NCBI GenBank assembly: GCA_001179505.1
Contig: CDMY01000295.1
Span: forward strand, 124,001-188,000
DNA: 64,000 nucleotides
Direction of reading: 5' to 3'
From: Vitrella brassicaformis
Lineage: Eukaryota; Sar; Vitrellaceae
Shown: positions 45,535 through 56,639 of the stretch, piece by piece
Layout of the letters: the number at the start of each line of letters is the position of its first letter
Position numbering within the stretch: the stretch's first letter is position 1
Notes under the pieces: generated by a model
Database searches by the model: none
Told to the model about the DNA's origin: nothing
Seen by the model: the letters and a program-made list of their open reading frames with translations, nothing else
Made by a program: the position numbers and the translations under genes

Positions 45535-48000
45535 CTACTCTTCGCCGACAGCAGCAGCAGCAGCAGCAGCAACATTCGGCGGCGTCTTCTCCCCTCCCCT
45601 GGAGCTCGTGTGGGAGCTGGAGCTGGAGCTGGGCGGCCGCTGCAGCCTCTCAATCATCAACAGCCGATACCCCGCCCAACCTATCATGATCCTGCGCATC
45701 TCTTCGAACGATATCCACTCTGTCGGCCGCTGGCCTTTCCGAGCGGTGAGCACTTCTCGCTTCACAGCGCGTGTCACCTTAGGGGCGGCAGGGGCGGTTG
45801 CTGTGCTTGTGTTGGCGTTGGTCTCGGGGCTGTTGCTTTGGGGGCTTCGGGGGCGCTCTGCTGCTGCTGCTGCTGCTGATTGAGGGGTCTCGCCTTCTGC
45901 TGCGTCGTCTCCATTTGTTGGTGCCATGTCCGGGTTATCGTTGCTGCTGCTGCTGGCCGTCACAACCTCCTCTGTCTCCCATTCCCTCCAGGCGTAAATC
46001 AGCGCATAGTGGTTGGTCAGGTGGAACAGCAGCACCGCATTTGGCCGGGCAAACATCTCCTTCAGACAGCACCACTGATACGCGACCTTCATCTCGTTGT
46101 CGCGCGAGCTCAGTGACACGAATGTCACCTCTTCTTTGGGACCCCCGGCAGCCGGGCTGTCCATGTCGCTCACGCGCGTCCGCACGCCCATCACCACACG
46201 GCATTTCAGAGCCTCACCTGGCCCGGCGAGAGAATCTGACAGCAGACGGATGCCTCCAATGACGCCCCAATTGCCGATATCCGACGTGGCTGGCTGCGGC
46301 GGTGTCAGCCTCACGAGCGTCTGCCGCTTCTTGACCAAATCAATGATGAGGTTCTCGATGTCGCTATCCCGCAAGACCTTCCCCTTCGGCCACGCACGGC
46401 TGGGCCCCTTGACGCCTCCCCCGCCCCCCCTTCTGCCCCCTTTCTGTGCTTTCGTCTTGGCTTTCGCTGCGCGGGGGTCCATCGAGAAGGGCAGCAGACG
46501 AGGGGTGGTGGTGTTGTTGACATTTGGCGTCTCCACTTCTTCGACCATGTCGAATGTGAAGCCTTTCGGGTCTTCCGGGAGCAGCGGGGAGGGGTCCATA
46601 GGTGAAGAGTCGGGGGGATATGTGGGCCCGGGAGGATCGGGCAGGCCCGGCAGATTGGCTGCCTCTCCTTCCCCCCCTTCCCCATCTGCTGCATTGTTCT
46701 CTCTGGCCGCCACCACCACATCCGCCTCGCCGTTCTCGTCATCTTGTTGGTCGTTCTTCCCCTCCGTCCGCAGCATTTGGCTGAGGCGCATAGAGACTGA
46801 CAGGCGGGGCCCTGGGCGCGCGGGCTGCCCCTCTGGCGTCGTCCCTTCGGCATACACGGCTGAGAGCGGCCGTGGGGGTGCCGATAGGGGCTCAGGAAGA
46901 GACGGGCTGGTCTCTATCGTAGGAGACACAGGAGCAGCTGACACAGGGGAGGGCTCCAGGCTGTGAGGCTCCCTTGGCATGACATCTGAGACCGAGCAAG
47001 CAACAGAAGATGAGAGAAATGACTGCCTGGAGACGACGAATAAACAACGTTCAGCTGACTCTGTTCGATTTGTGTGGTGAGGACCTCCTTGAGGCTGGCG
47101 AGGATATCGGCGTTCTTGACGCTGTGGGGGTCTTTCTTTGGCGCGCCAAGGACCTTCTGCTGCGCCTTGAGGCCCTGAAGGATCATCGTCTCGATGTCGA
47201 GGATCTCGCTGAGGTCGCCTTCGAGCAGCCGAGCCAGCTTCTGGCGCAGTCCATCGAGCTGCTCGGTTACCAGCGCCTGCATGACGCAAATTGCCTGCAG
47301 TGAGGAGATGTCACAGATGTAATAAGGAGGCTCGTAGCGTGTGTCTCTCTCTCAGTGCGTGGGGTGTGTGTGTTTGCTTACGTCATACACGTCGAGTGCC
47401 TTGTCGTCAGTGCGTCTGAGGTGCATGGCGGCGTTCCATGCACTCGCGACGGACGCAGCTGCACAGCAGGGGCTGCAGGCAGACAGACAAACACGCAGAC
47501 AGTCACAGACATTATCGCACATTCGGCGTGTCTCTTCAACGTTCGTGTCTTGTCGACCTTGGCTGCTTCACCCAGCCTTCGAACGCTGCAGCACAGAAGC
47601 GCACAGTGAGATACACAGACACCCCCGTCAGCTCTTTCCCCTCTTTACCTCCCTCCTCACCTCTTCGAGAGAACCCCATCGCAAACTTGTCCAAGGGAGC
47701 AAACGCCGCCCCGCCAGACTGCTCGCCGTCTCCCGCCTTGTCACGCTCCCCCTGTTTTGGCATGAGGAAGGATAACATGTCCTGGAAGGACATCTCTTCG
47801 GTCTCTGCCGTGTCCATCTCATAGTCAGGAACAGGCGACGCCATCGTGGGGGTTGTCGGACGGCTGGCGGGCCGCGAGCGGTTGCTCGGCGTGCCGGCAG
47901 GTTTGGAAGGCGTCTTCAACATGGCGCTTGGAGGGAGTTGCGGATAAGCTCGCAGGCCGATCGCGCATTGGCGCGCCGCCCCGCCCATCCCCGACGCCAT
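45535..48000 (-). CDS. conserved protein, 714 residues, possible papain-like/BIVM-type C-terminal domain
   Basis: Five exons close in phase: 48000-47661, 47585-47558, 47472-47382, 47294-47060 and 46985-45535. The N-terminus is Ser/Pro-rich, followed by a coiled-coil stretch (TEQLDGLRQKLARLLEGDLSEI). After a long low-complexity linker, the C-terminal half looks globular: DSDIENLIIDLVKKRQ, DIGNWGVIGGIRLLSDSL, QWCCLKEMFARPNAVLLFHLTNHYALIYAWREW, and a LTARKGQRPTEWISFEEMRRIM ending near a polyalanine from a GCN run. The Cys, then His/Tyr in NHYALIYA, could be a cysteine-protease-like pair. I recall a similar ending in the BIVM family, but could not check it. Function unassigned. Confidence 0.68.
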
Positions 48001-48145
48001 CACGCAGCAGGCTGAAGGTAAGTGAGATAGATCTGGCGATGGGGTGAACGCATCTGTCACATGATTATGATGTTTGGTGGTTGCTTTGCTCGGTTCTCAG
48101 GTGCGTGTGTGCTGCGATATCTCTGAGCCAGCTCAGCTGCTGGCG
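48001..48145. promoter_or_regulatory. divergent promoter region
   Basis: A 145-base gap separates the divergent start codons at 48000 (-) and 48146 (+), so a shared promoter is implied. Some of it may be 5' untranslated sequence. Confidence 0.35.
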
Positions 48146-48967
48146 ATGGGCTCCTCCCCTCCCGTGATGACACTGGAGGAGGCGGGGGATCGGCTTATAC
48201 AAGCCGAGAAGGCCGACAAGGACCACATGGCAGTGGTCAATAAATCGCTCGCAGCCCTTGAAAACTCCCAGACGACGGCGAACACACTGCTGCTTCTGCT
48301 GGTTGTGGAGTTGAGCGGTGCCGCATTGGCTCACTTCATCATTGGCAGCGTCAACAACGCGCAGCTGGTGGCTCACGAGGGGACCATCAAGGCCCTGCAA
48401 GAGCAGCACCTGCTGGACAAGGACGCACTGATTGGCAAACACGAGGTGGCCATCGCTGAGAAGGAGGCGGCAAACATGCTTCTCCAGGATCAGTTGGCAA
48501 CGGCCACCGCGGATCTGGAGAACAAGACTGCCGCAATTAAGGCCCTCCACAAGGAGGTCGCACAGCTCACGGAGGGTCTTCGGAACACCACACAGGCCCT
48601 GCAGCAGAGAGACAAGGCCATCGTGGCTCTCAAGGACCGATTCCAGGCCAGTGAGGGAGCCCTCGCCCGAGCGAATGAGCGTCTGAAGAAGTGGTCCCAA
48701 GTCGGTGGGGGCTTCGTGACTGCGGCCATGGTCCCCGTCTGCATCCTCAGCGCCCTGGGTACCTTCTGCAGCTTTTGCGCCACCATTGCGCTGGTGCTAG
48801 GACCCTTGTTCAGCTGGATGGAAGGATCCATGAAGAAGGTCGATTGGCGCGAGGCAATCAAGCACGTCTTCTTCATCATAGGTGCGGCCGCTGCGCTCGC
48901 CTTCTGCATCTGGGCACTGCGCCTGAGTTCCACCTTGGTGTGTGAAGCCATCTCTGCGCCCGCCTGA
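48146..48967 (+). CDS. membrane-anchored coiled-coil protein, intronless
   Basis: A single exon encodes 273 residues. A first hydrophobic helix (ANTLLLLLVVELSGAALAHFI) is followed by a long coiled coil of about 120 residues with heptad-like spacing (KALQEQHLLDKDALIGKHEVAIAEKEAA, then LENKTAAIKALHKEVAQL). Two C-terminal membrane helices follow (VPVCILSALGTFCSFCATIAL and HVFFIIGAAAALAFCIWAL). I chose the ATG at 48146; the frame is open 24 codons upstream without ATG. The lack of introns is unusual for this locus. No family recognised; a tethering or membrane-shaping role is only a guess from shape. Confidence 0.72.
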   Translation: MGSSPPVMTLEEAGDRLIQAEKADKDHMAVVNKSLAALENSQTTANTLLLLLVVELSGAALAHFIIGSVNNAQLVAHEGTIKALQEQHLLDKDALIGKHEVAIAEKEAANMLLQDQLATATADLENKTAAIKALHKEVAQLTEGLRNTTQALQQRDKAIVALKDRFQASEGALARANERLKKWSQVGGGFVTAAMVPVCILSALGTFCSFCATIALVLGPLFSWMEGSMKKVDWREAIKHVFFIIGAAAALAFCIWALRLSSTLVCEAISAPA

Positions 48968-49640
48968 GGCACACACATGTGAGAGAGAGGAGGAAGGCCA
49001 CTGGACTCGACTTGGCTACCTATGGTGTCTGTGCGAGGGTGGGTGGGTGGCTGATGTATCCTGAGGGATGGGGGAGCGGTCATGTGTCCGTGGTAAGTAA
49101 TGGCGGTTGTCTGTCAACCAACGGCCAAAGCGACTGTGGGTGTGACGGAATTGATTGACTGACTGACTGACTGGCTGACCGGCCGATCGGTTGCTCTTCC
49201 CTGAGTGGCTGCCAGTGTGCCTTAATTCGTTAGCCTGGCCTGTGATGTTCGCCTGTCCTGCTTTGTGACTGACAGAGGGGAGGGGGGATGTTTCTGTAGG
49301 ATTCATGGTGCTGTGGGGGTCGGCTGTTTCGTTGGTTGGACACTTTGGGTGTGGGGTGGGGGGTAAGTTGGCTGAGACAGACAGACATGAGTCATCCGTC
49401 CGACTGTCGTTTCAAGTCAATTCTGTCCATTTCTGACGCATACCCTCACGGAAGTGCATCTTCCTTGTCCCCTGTCAGATCCACACCATCTCAGAGATCT
49501 CAAAGAAATCTCAAATCTCAAAGAAGGGCGTGAGAGACACGCAGACACTGTGAGGCGTCCATCCATCCATCCACCCGCCCACCCACCCATCACAAACGGG
49601 ACGTACACGCACATATGATGACAAGAGAGGGACTCACAAC
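48968..49640. other. spacer with short repeats
   Basis: No gene seen. It contains GACT repeats (49152-49172), GGGT runs and a TCTCAGAGATCTCAAAGAAATCTCAAATCTCAAAG direct repeat of about 11-base period near 49492-49525. Confidence 0.5.
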
Positions 49641-49650
49641 GAGACGTCGA

Positions 49651-49690
49651 GATATAAAATGCAGGCAGCAATCTGCACAGATACGGCACT
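49651..49690 (-). repeat. recurring short exon-like motif, copy 1 (QIAACILY)
   Basis: The minus strand encodes VQIAACILYLD. It is one of five copies between 49.6 and 56.4 kb, here just past the NTPase pseudogene. Confidence 0.6.
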
Positions 49691-49749
49691 CAAACACAAA
49701 CACAGCCAGGAAAAACTCACGTCTCCAACCAAGGGAAAAAGAATGTTCT

Positions 49750-52230
49750 CAGCCCCGTGTCCACCCTCGGCTTGGCATCCCTCACCGCCCCTCCCGCCCA
49801 CTTCCCCGCCATGTCCGCTCCTCCTGCCGCCTGAGCTCCTCGTAGCTTGGCAGGCCCGCCGCCCTGGCTGGGGAAAGTCAGAAACAGTCAGCCCCCCTGG
49901 CCTCTGCCGCTGGTGAGGTGATGCGATAGGCCATATCGCCAAGGACGTTGATGGTGTGGGGCAGCCAGGTGCTGAGGGCTGGCTCATGCTGGCGGTCCTG
50001 CAGGAGGCTGCCCACCCGCTGTCTGATGTTGTCGGTGAGCACTGGGCCGGCCTTAATGAAGTACCTCTCGTGGTGGCGGCTCCAGCTGAGGGTGCACAGC
50101 ATGTCGAAGCTGCGCCACTTCTGCTTGAGCTGCTCCTTGCCCATGTCGTCGAGGTGCCCCAGCTGAGCAGCTTGTCTTGCAGGCCCTCCTCGCACACCAC
50201 CGTCTTGATGAAGTCCTCGCCCCTCATCACGTCGCCCATATCCATGCCCAGCCCCCACAGTACCGCGGGCCTCGTCGATGTAGATGCCCTGCTGCTTGCC
50301 CTCCGCGTCTGGCACCATCACCCCCTTGAGCTTGAGGGTCTCCTCCAGCTCGTTGGCGGCACTGATGGTAGCGAGGTAGCGTGAGTGCCACTCTCCGGCG
50401 GCCTCCCGTTGACGGCTGTTGTCAGGACGCACCGGAAGAGGTCGACCGCTGCATCGGGGTCTTTGGCTGTTGGGCTGCCCCATGGAAGTTCAACCTTTGC
50501 ATCGAGGGGCTCCTTAGTGCGACGCCAATCACAAATTAACCCAGGGGACCTACCGGCCCAGCAAATCTCCCCCGGCTTCGCGCGAAGGAGGCTCCGCATG
50601 CGGCCGAGGTCTTGTTCGTCGATAACAGGGAGCTGCGGTTGGAGCACTGGCCTGTTGCTGTCAGAGGCGAGGAAGTGGTTGAGGCTGCTCGAAGTGGCGG
50701 CGACGTGGGTGGTAAAGAGGAAGTATCGGTTTTTTCTGAGCAAGAAGGTGCTCTTCAGGTACTTGCCGAGTTCTTGGTACTCACTGCTGTCTCTGTCAGG
50801 ACGCACGAACTCTAGAAAGAAACAAAAAGACACATGCATGAGCCGTGCGTTGCAAACATACAGTGCACCGCCCTGCCATCCTTACGATTTAGCTCGTCGA
50901 TGAGCAGCACACACGGTTGAGACGACAGCCAGGCATCGATGGTCTCTTGATCGACCCTCGCGTGGCTGATGAAGCCTTCGAAGCCGAGACGAGCCACGTC
51001 CCTACCGGCTGCCTCGGCCACCTTCTCTTTCAACCCATCTTTTGCAGCAACCCATGCAAGCCGCATGAACAGCGGCCGTGTAGTGGTGCCTACCCTCTGC
51101 TCAAGGTGGGACCGGCCTGTGCGAGAAGCATGGGATCGAGTCAAAGGGAGGGATTGTATGGCGGGACTTTGAGCGAATCGACTCAATCCGTGTACCTCCT
51201 TGAGCATGCGTGTCTTGCCTCCTCGGGAGAAGCGAGTGAGCGACATTGGCGCCACGCGGCGGTTGGTGAAGTCTGCACGTCATACCCAACTCCAGTAGCT
51301 GCAGCGCCAACACACAGCCTGCACACATCACATACATCGGTGAGACATCCATCAAACACGCCTTCTGTCTCAACGAGATACACCGCATATCACCCCCCAA
51401 CGAGACACACTTCTTGTCGCTCCAGTCGTCCTTGTCACTCTTGAAGTGGCACACGAGGGGGTGCCAGCCCGACATGTACAACTGAGAACAGCCAGCACAC
51501 CACACAAACACACACAGCAGCACATTCACATGCCTCAGCCAATCTCCTGATTTCCATCCATGCGCTTCCTTACGAGATGGATCCCGGGGCTCTGGAGTCG
51601 AACAGGCCACCTCAGCGGCGCCAGACGTCGTCTGGCACGAGGGACCCCAGCTGGGCCAGTTTGCGAGCCGTGGAACTGCCCAGGAGCTCCAGGACCCTCT
51701 TCTCTCATGCAGGCTGTCTCCCCTCTCCCCCTTCCCCCCCTGAGGCTCCCCAGGTCAGCCGCTTACTCTGCGACAGGTCGTCTTGCACACGGGCTGCTGA
51801 TTGCCGGCGGCGGCACAGAGGGTCGCCCACTCTTTCGTCTTGACCAATTCGGTGGTCTTCTGATTTCCTGGACCTCTTCTCCCAGCCGCCTCTCGAACCG
51901 CTGCCGCACTCTCGCGTCAGTTGCCGTCGCGGGAAGCCCCGTCACCAGGGTCCCGCCGCGAGCTACATCAACGGGGAAGTCGTCGAGCTGACACCACACA
52001 CACACGCACTCGATCACAGATTCTTGTGTGTCTCTGCACGGTGTGACACTCGTCGCAGATGACCCGTGTGGGCTACCGTCGACCGACCAGAGCATTTTGC
52101 TACCGTCGAGTCCGCGGAGACGGGGAGCGATGTTGACCAGGATAAGCTGCAGGCCCCCGTAGGCGGCCATCATGACCTTGATCAACGACAAACGCCCTGC
52201 ATAGCGCATACCACAGACAAGAGGCAAACC
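49750..52230 (-). pseudogene. P-loop NTPase-like gene, frameshifted
   Basis: Protein-like segments run right to left. A Walker A-like SRGGKTRML lies near 51205-51235, and a Walker B-like PCVLLIDELN near 50886-50920. A GTAAGG...TAG intron (50885 to about 50815) then leads to QFVRPDRDSSEYQELGKYLKS and FLFTTHVAATSSSLNHFL. After about 50430 three frame changes without introns separate CVLTTAVNG, HSRYLATISAANELEETLKL, GDVMRGEDFIKTVVCEEGLQDKLL and MGKEQLKQKWRSFDMLCTL; the last runs on to LPHTINVLGDMAYRI. Upstream pieces (51.3-52.2 kb) are also in mixed frames. I infer a decayed NTPase. Kinship to Crinkler/RHS-type NTPases is possible but unverified. Confidence 0.55.
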
Positions 52231-52337
52231 TCATCATCACATTTGACCACTTTGTGTCTCTCCATACCTGCTGGGAAGGCAGTAAGTCTGGGTGCTCTGA
52301 CCTTTGCAGAAAGGCGATGGCTGCAGTAGAAATGCCG

Positions 52338-52376
52338 GTCGGAATATGAAATGCAGGCAGCGATCTGTACGCGATC
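52338..52376 (-). repeat. recurring short exon-like motif, copy 2
   Basis: The minus strand encodes VQIAACISYSDRHFYCSHRLSAK, parallel to VQTAVCILYPDGHLCYIHRLYKG of copy 4, and is followed by a similar GQ... continuation. Confidence 0.6.
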
Positions 52377-52716
52377 GGCGGTCCGTGTCGCCGTCAGCTG
52401 ACCCCCTGCCGGCCCTCAGGGCTCCTGACATACACCTTTTTCCCGCCCACAACAACACCTGCTAGCCGCGGGTATGCTGATTGAGTGAGATATCAGACAG
52501 AACAGAGAAACATAGACAAGGTTATGGCACCATCAACCGGACGCTCGTGTCGCCGTTCCTCCCCCACCACCCCCTCCGCCCCCGCCTGGCCGCCTGGGTC
52601 CTGGCTCCTGTGTTGTGTTGGCGACAGCTGAGCCTCGCTACACACACACACACACACACACACGTGTGACGCACACACACACATCTACGCGAAATTGCTC
52701 TCGTATGTGTAGTCGC

Positions 52717-53511
52717 TTACGCGTTGTCGTTGTCATTGTCGTTCATGAGACTCGTCAACATATCGAGGAATTCCACCGGGCAGCGTGTCGCCTCACATTG
52801 ATTGTACCACCACTTCCGAACTTCATCATCATTCTCCACCACCTGATTCAGTTGCCATTGGTCGGTCCTGGCAACCAGCTTTAATCTCAAGCGTCGTTGC
52901 GGCATTCTTTCGCCGGCGAACCAAGGAAGCCACAGATAGCTCCCACGGTCAGAAACCGAGAGACTCACTGGGTGTGCCTTCCTACCTCCCCGAGGCCTGC
53001 ATGCACAGAGACGCACGTACAGAGGGAGAGGGATGGATGGAGATGAGTGCTTCTCATGGCATCCATGCATACCTGACGGCTGTGCAACGACTTCGAGTGG
53101 CCCCGTTGCTGGGATTCCGGGCACATGAGCCACTTGCAGCTGCGAGTTGGACCCGCTGCTGTAGCTAGCCGCAGCACCGATGAAGTCGACGTCCTCAAGC
53201 CTGAACCGGCTGCCGAAGCGGCTTGAGGTGATATGTATCCAGCAATCATCCCACCCTGTCGCCTTGAGTCCTCCATGGACAATGCTGCATTCGCATTCCT
53301 CGCTGGTTGGCTGCTTGTGTCGTGTATGTCTCACTCGACTTACCGTGGCTGTCAATGTCCAGGACCCCGCAACAGATGCAAAAGAAAAGAGTCGTCGCGA
53401 ATATAAAATGCAGGCAGCAATTGACAGGTCACTGACAAGGAGGAGACGCAATGATGAGGATGTGACCCGAGCTTTCAGCTCGTCCCAACCAGCCCCACCC
53501 GACACACCCAC
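52717..53511 (-). CDS. unknown protein containing recurring module, exon structure uncertain
   Basis: A long minus-strand frame ends with TAA at 52717. It contains the recurring SIAACILYS motif (near 53398-53428), then a plausible globular stretch (GWDDCWIHITSSRFGSRFRLEDVDFIG) and a hydrophilic C-terminus (RLKLVARTDQWQLNQVVENDDEVRKWWYNQCEATRCPVEF...). A GTATGC...GCAG intron (about 53071-52999) is likely but its phase leaves two readings. No ATG starts the frame, so a 5' exon is missing or the gene is decayed. No family recognised. Confidence 0.4.
   Translation of the reverse strand: MGVSGGAGWDELKARVTSSSLRLLLVSDLSIAACILYSRRLFSFASVAGSWTLTATVSRVRHTRHKQPTSEECECSIVHGGLKATGWDDCWIHITSSRFGSRFRLEDVDFIGAAASYSSGSNSQLQVAHVPGIPATGPLEVVAQPSGMHGCHEKHSSPSIPLPLYVRLCACRPRGGRKAHPVSLSVSDRGSYLWLPWFAGERMPQRRLRLKLVARTDQWQLNQVVENDDEVRKWWYNQCEATRCPVEFLDMLTSLMNDNDNDNA
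53398..53428 (-). repeat. recurring short exon-like motif, copy 3
   Basis: The minus strand encodes DLSIAACILYSRR within the unknown gene at 52717-53511. Confidence 0.6.
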
Positions 53512-53550
53512 CTCGACTCACCTCGTTGCGTCGTGCTGTTCGATTTGACC

Positions 53551-54688
53551 TCAGCACGACGGGTCTCCAGTGCTCGGGGTGGCCGGCGCTGGCTGTCCCG
53601 TTGCAGTGTCTTTCTTTCGATGGACGAAAACCTGAAGCCGCGGGTATGGGGCCGTCCCCAGTAGAGGTGTCAGCTGGTCGAGTGACATTTCCAGCTGAGC
53701 CTCGCTACACACACACACGTGTGACGCACAGAGAGAGAGAGAGAGCAAGGCTGCTTTTGTATTCTGCCATGGGTGCGTGTGTGTTATCGGCTTGGCGCGC
53801 TTGTAATTTACCTCGTTAGTATCTGACATTGCCGCTTCCCATCCCACGCCCCTGCTGTATCCCCCTCCTCCCCCGCCACGGCTAAACCCTCCTCGGCCGC
53901 CGCCCCGGTCGCCCGGCATGCCCTGCAAATGCGCGGAATCAAGAAAGACAAAGGAGACAACGAGTGGGTGAGTCTGGTTGCGTCCTTGTGTGTGTGGCTG
54001 GCTGGGTGTTTGGTGGTGCACCATCTTTGCATCCGTACGAAATTGTTCTCCACGGGAGCCTGGGCGCGGCGTATGATGACCTGAGCAGCGGCGGACACAG
54101 ACACGCGCACACACATACACATACACACACATCCGTCCGTCTGTGGAGTGGACGCGTGTGTGTGTCTCTCTACTTGTCTCTCCCTCTCTCTCCCTCATCG
54201 TACCTACCTCGAGGATGTCGAGGGAGCCGCGGAGGGCGCGGACGGCCACCTTCTCCTGGGCACTCAGCCGCTCCTGCTCCTTCTCCTGCACTATGCCCTT
54301 CAAGTGGTCCTTGGCCTGAGTCATCACCACCTGGAGTTGACCCAACTTATCCTGGTGCGCCTGGTAGGGCGACGCTTTCAGGGGCTCGACCCGCCCTCCC
54401 TCATCTACAACCGACGCGTGGATGGCGCCCCGTCTGTCGCTGGCCTCCTCAAACGTGTCGGGTACTTGACACACACACACAGACACACACACAGACACAC
54501 AGACACACACACACACACACACACGGACGGGCCGGCCATGTGCGTGTGTTCCGGAGTGTCTGTCCTCCTCTCTCTCTCTCTCTCTGTCTCTCCTCTGTGT
54601 GCCCTCCCTCTGATGCGCTTCCGTGCCCACCGGGGTTGGATTCGTGGTCTTCAAATCCTGGTAGAACCGGCAAATGCGAGGGCTGCAT
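53551..54688 (-). CDS. unknown protein with helical exon and RGG-like glycine-rich exon
   Basis: Four downstream exons close in phase: 54464-54208, 54080-54039, 53922-53812 and 53700-53551. They give a helical region (HQDKLGQLQVVMTQAKDHLKGIVQEKEQERL), a short linker (VIIRRAQAPVENNF), a glycine/arginine-rich stretch (RGGGRGGFSRGGGGGGYSRG) and a tail (AQLEMSLDQLTPLLGTAPYPRLQVF). A first exon from the ATG near 54688 (MQPSHLPVLPGFEDHE) is possible but its donor lies in a TG repeat and is undefined. RGG segments often bind RNA. The linker exon is homologous to the last exon of the neighbouring gene (AIPRAAEDALPLYDF), pointing to tandem duplication. Confidence 0.5.
54040..54240. repeat. segmental duplication unit A (partner 54990-55190)
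   Basis: Shared order with 54990-55190: TGAGCA(G/A)CGGC, CACAGACACGCGCACAC, ACACATCCGTCCGT, GTGTGTCTCT, CCCTCATCGTACCTACCT. The unit covers an intron and the exon ends on both sides. Confidence 0.7.
54470..54524. repeat. (CA)n/CAGA tract
   Basis: Long CA run with CAGA interruptions in the presumed first intron of the gene at 53551-54688. Confidence 0.8.
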
Positions 54689-54850
54689 GGTTGCGATCCC
54701 GAGGCTCAGTCACTCAGTCGGGTACAACACCGCTGCAAAGCACACAGACAGACAGACAGACAGACCTGTAATATGGCGGTTTGTGCCCTCGCTGACTCGC
54801 TGCTGCAAGCAGCGCAACCGTGCGCACAGGCGCTCACCTATCCGCCGCAG

Positions 54851-56614
54851 TTATGCTATCCTCGATAAGACTGGCACGAAGACTGCTAGCCACTCGCGCG
54901 TCAGCACGTGCTTGCGGTATGGCGTCGGGCTCGCAATTGCGCACCCGCCCTGACGCCAGACACGGTGCGCGAAATCATACAAAGGCAGAGCATCCTCGGC
55001 AGCGCGTGGGATGGCCTGAGCAACGGCCAACACAGACACGCGCACACAAATACACACACATCCGTCCGTGCAGTGGACACGTGTGTGTGTCTCTACTTCT
55101 CTCTCCCTCCTCTCTCTCCCTCTCTCTCTCCCTCTCTCTCTCCCTCATCGTACCTACCTTGAGGACCATGAGCGAGCGGCCGAGCGCAGCTTTGGTATTC
55201 TGACCTTTGTAGAGGCGATGGATGTAACATAAGTGCCCGTCAGGATACAAAATGCAGACAGCGGTCTGTACGGTCGTAACAGCTGAAACAAAAGAAGAAA
55301 AGCATGTCTCAAGGACAGAATTCACTTACGTGCTGCCCTCACCATCCTCCCACCATCCTCCCCGCCGGCAATACACACCTCCCCGTCAGCCTCGGTCACA
55401 GCACCCCCACACACCACCCCCACCACCACCGTCACGTCGTCCTTCTTGCCCCCCCGACCCAGACTCCGGCTGTAGGCTGCTCGGCCAATGGCCTGTGCTA
55501 TGGCTTCGGCGTCATTCTTGTCTTGCTGTCCGATGATATCCAGCATGCCGTCCATTTTGATGTTATCGAACACGCCGTCCGTTGCGGCTATCACAATGTC
55601 CCCCTCCTGCACAGCAGCTGTGCAGCACTGCACCCCCAGTGGGCTCCGCTCTTCTGTCGCCTCGTCAATGAAGAAGGATGGCGCACAGGGAGGGCGGGCC
55701 ACCAGGTCCTCTGGGGTGGGGTCGACGTTGATCTCTCGTCGGCACCCACAGAGGCAGGCAGGAAATAACTCAAACAACTGCATCCACACACACACACACA
55801 CACAGTGATACCAAGACACGTCCCTCGCCCACTCGCTGACCATTTGGTGGTGGTGGCGGTGGCTATGGTGCATGACTTGCCGCCGGCCGTGGCGCTCACC
55901 ACCTCCCATCGATCCAGCTGGTGTTTTTGATGTGCGCAGATCTCGAGTGCCGACATCAGGTACTGTAGGCACCCACATACACATACACATACACCCACAT
56001 CCACACGCACCCCAAGGGCGCTGTGTGTCTGGTCATGTGCAGACTCACTCTGTAAGGTGTGAAGGCCGTATGGATGTACTCCCTCACGCGTGGCGGCGAC
56101 TCGCCCAGGCACGCTGGCCATCCCCATGCCGTGACGGAGACAAAAAAGCCGAAGCCGATACGTCGTCCTTGGCAGCCGCCCAGCCGATGCGCAAAAGCAG
56201 CGACTGCAGCCACGGCCTCGCGCTCGATTGCAGCATCATACTTGGTGAGGTCGTTGAATGTGATGAAGAGGGAGAAGATGTCCTGCTGGCGAAGCCCTTC
56301 TCGGCTGCAGCCCCGGCTGGGCCCTACTCGGCCGCCCTGAGTAATGTCTCGGTCGAATATAAAATGTAGGCAGGGATATTGCCTACAAAGATATCACACA
56401 AGCCCCAGATATCACGCTGTCTGATGGCTGCATCATAGTCATCTCTCGTGCTTACGTTGCCGGAGGCGGGAAAAACAGGTCGACGTCTCGCGAATGCTGC
56501 GTTGCCATGGTGCTGTGTGCTGCCCTCTTTCTGCTTTCTATCTCTTCTGACTGCTCTTTTTCTGTCTTTTTTCTCTGAGGCAGCCGACGTTGATGGTGAC
56601 GAGAGGGCTCCCAT
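54851..56614 (-). CDS. chimeric protein with PP2C (PPTC7-like) C-terminal half, catalytic N-half missing
   Basis: The last three exons close in phase: 55777-55330, 55282-55158 and 55015-54851. The first carries a PP2C ending: EGDIVIAATDGVFDNI (ATDG/DN metal-site motif) and GGKKDDVTVVVGVV, as in PPTC7-type phosphatases. The earlier DGVGGW-type motif is absent, so activity is doubtful. Then come VQTAVCILYPDGHLCYIHRLYKG and AIPRAAEDALPLYDFAHRVW. Upstream (56296-56048) an exon reads QDIFSLFITFNDLTKYDAAIE...CLGESPPRVREYIHTAFTPYR; its end copies OAS-like exon 9. A start at the ATG at 56614 (MGALSSPSTS) with an intron to 56296 fits in phase but is tentative. Exons between 56048 and 55777 (YLMSALEICAHQ...) are uncertain. 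Confidence 0.48.
54990..55190. repeat. segmental duplication unit B (partner 54040-54240)
   Basis: See unit A. Here it spans the last intron of the PP2C-like chimeric gene and contains expanded CTCTCTCC repeats. Confidence 0.7.
55243..55275 (-). repeat. recurring short exon-like motif, copy 4 (in-frame in PP2C-like gene)
   Basis: The minus strand encodes VQTAVCILYPDGH. It is the only copy whose exon joins in phase to convincing neighbours on both sides. Confidence 0.65.
56355..56385 (-). repeat. recurring short exon-like motif, copy 5
   Basis: The minus strand encodes NIPAYILYSTE, preceded by DDYDAAIRQRDIWGLCDIF, itself like KYDAAIERE seen at 56.2 and 58.1 kb. Confidence 0.5.
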
Positions 56615-56639
56615 TTTCCCAGCTCCTCACTGTCCCATC

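Noticed and set aside
53964-54953. Plus-strand ORF of 329 codons
   Set aside because: It runs through CA and CT repeats and opposite phase-closed minus-strand exons.
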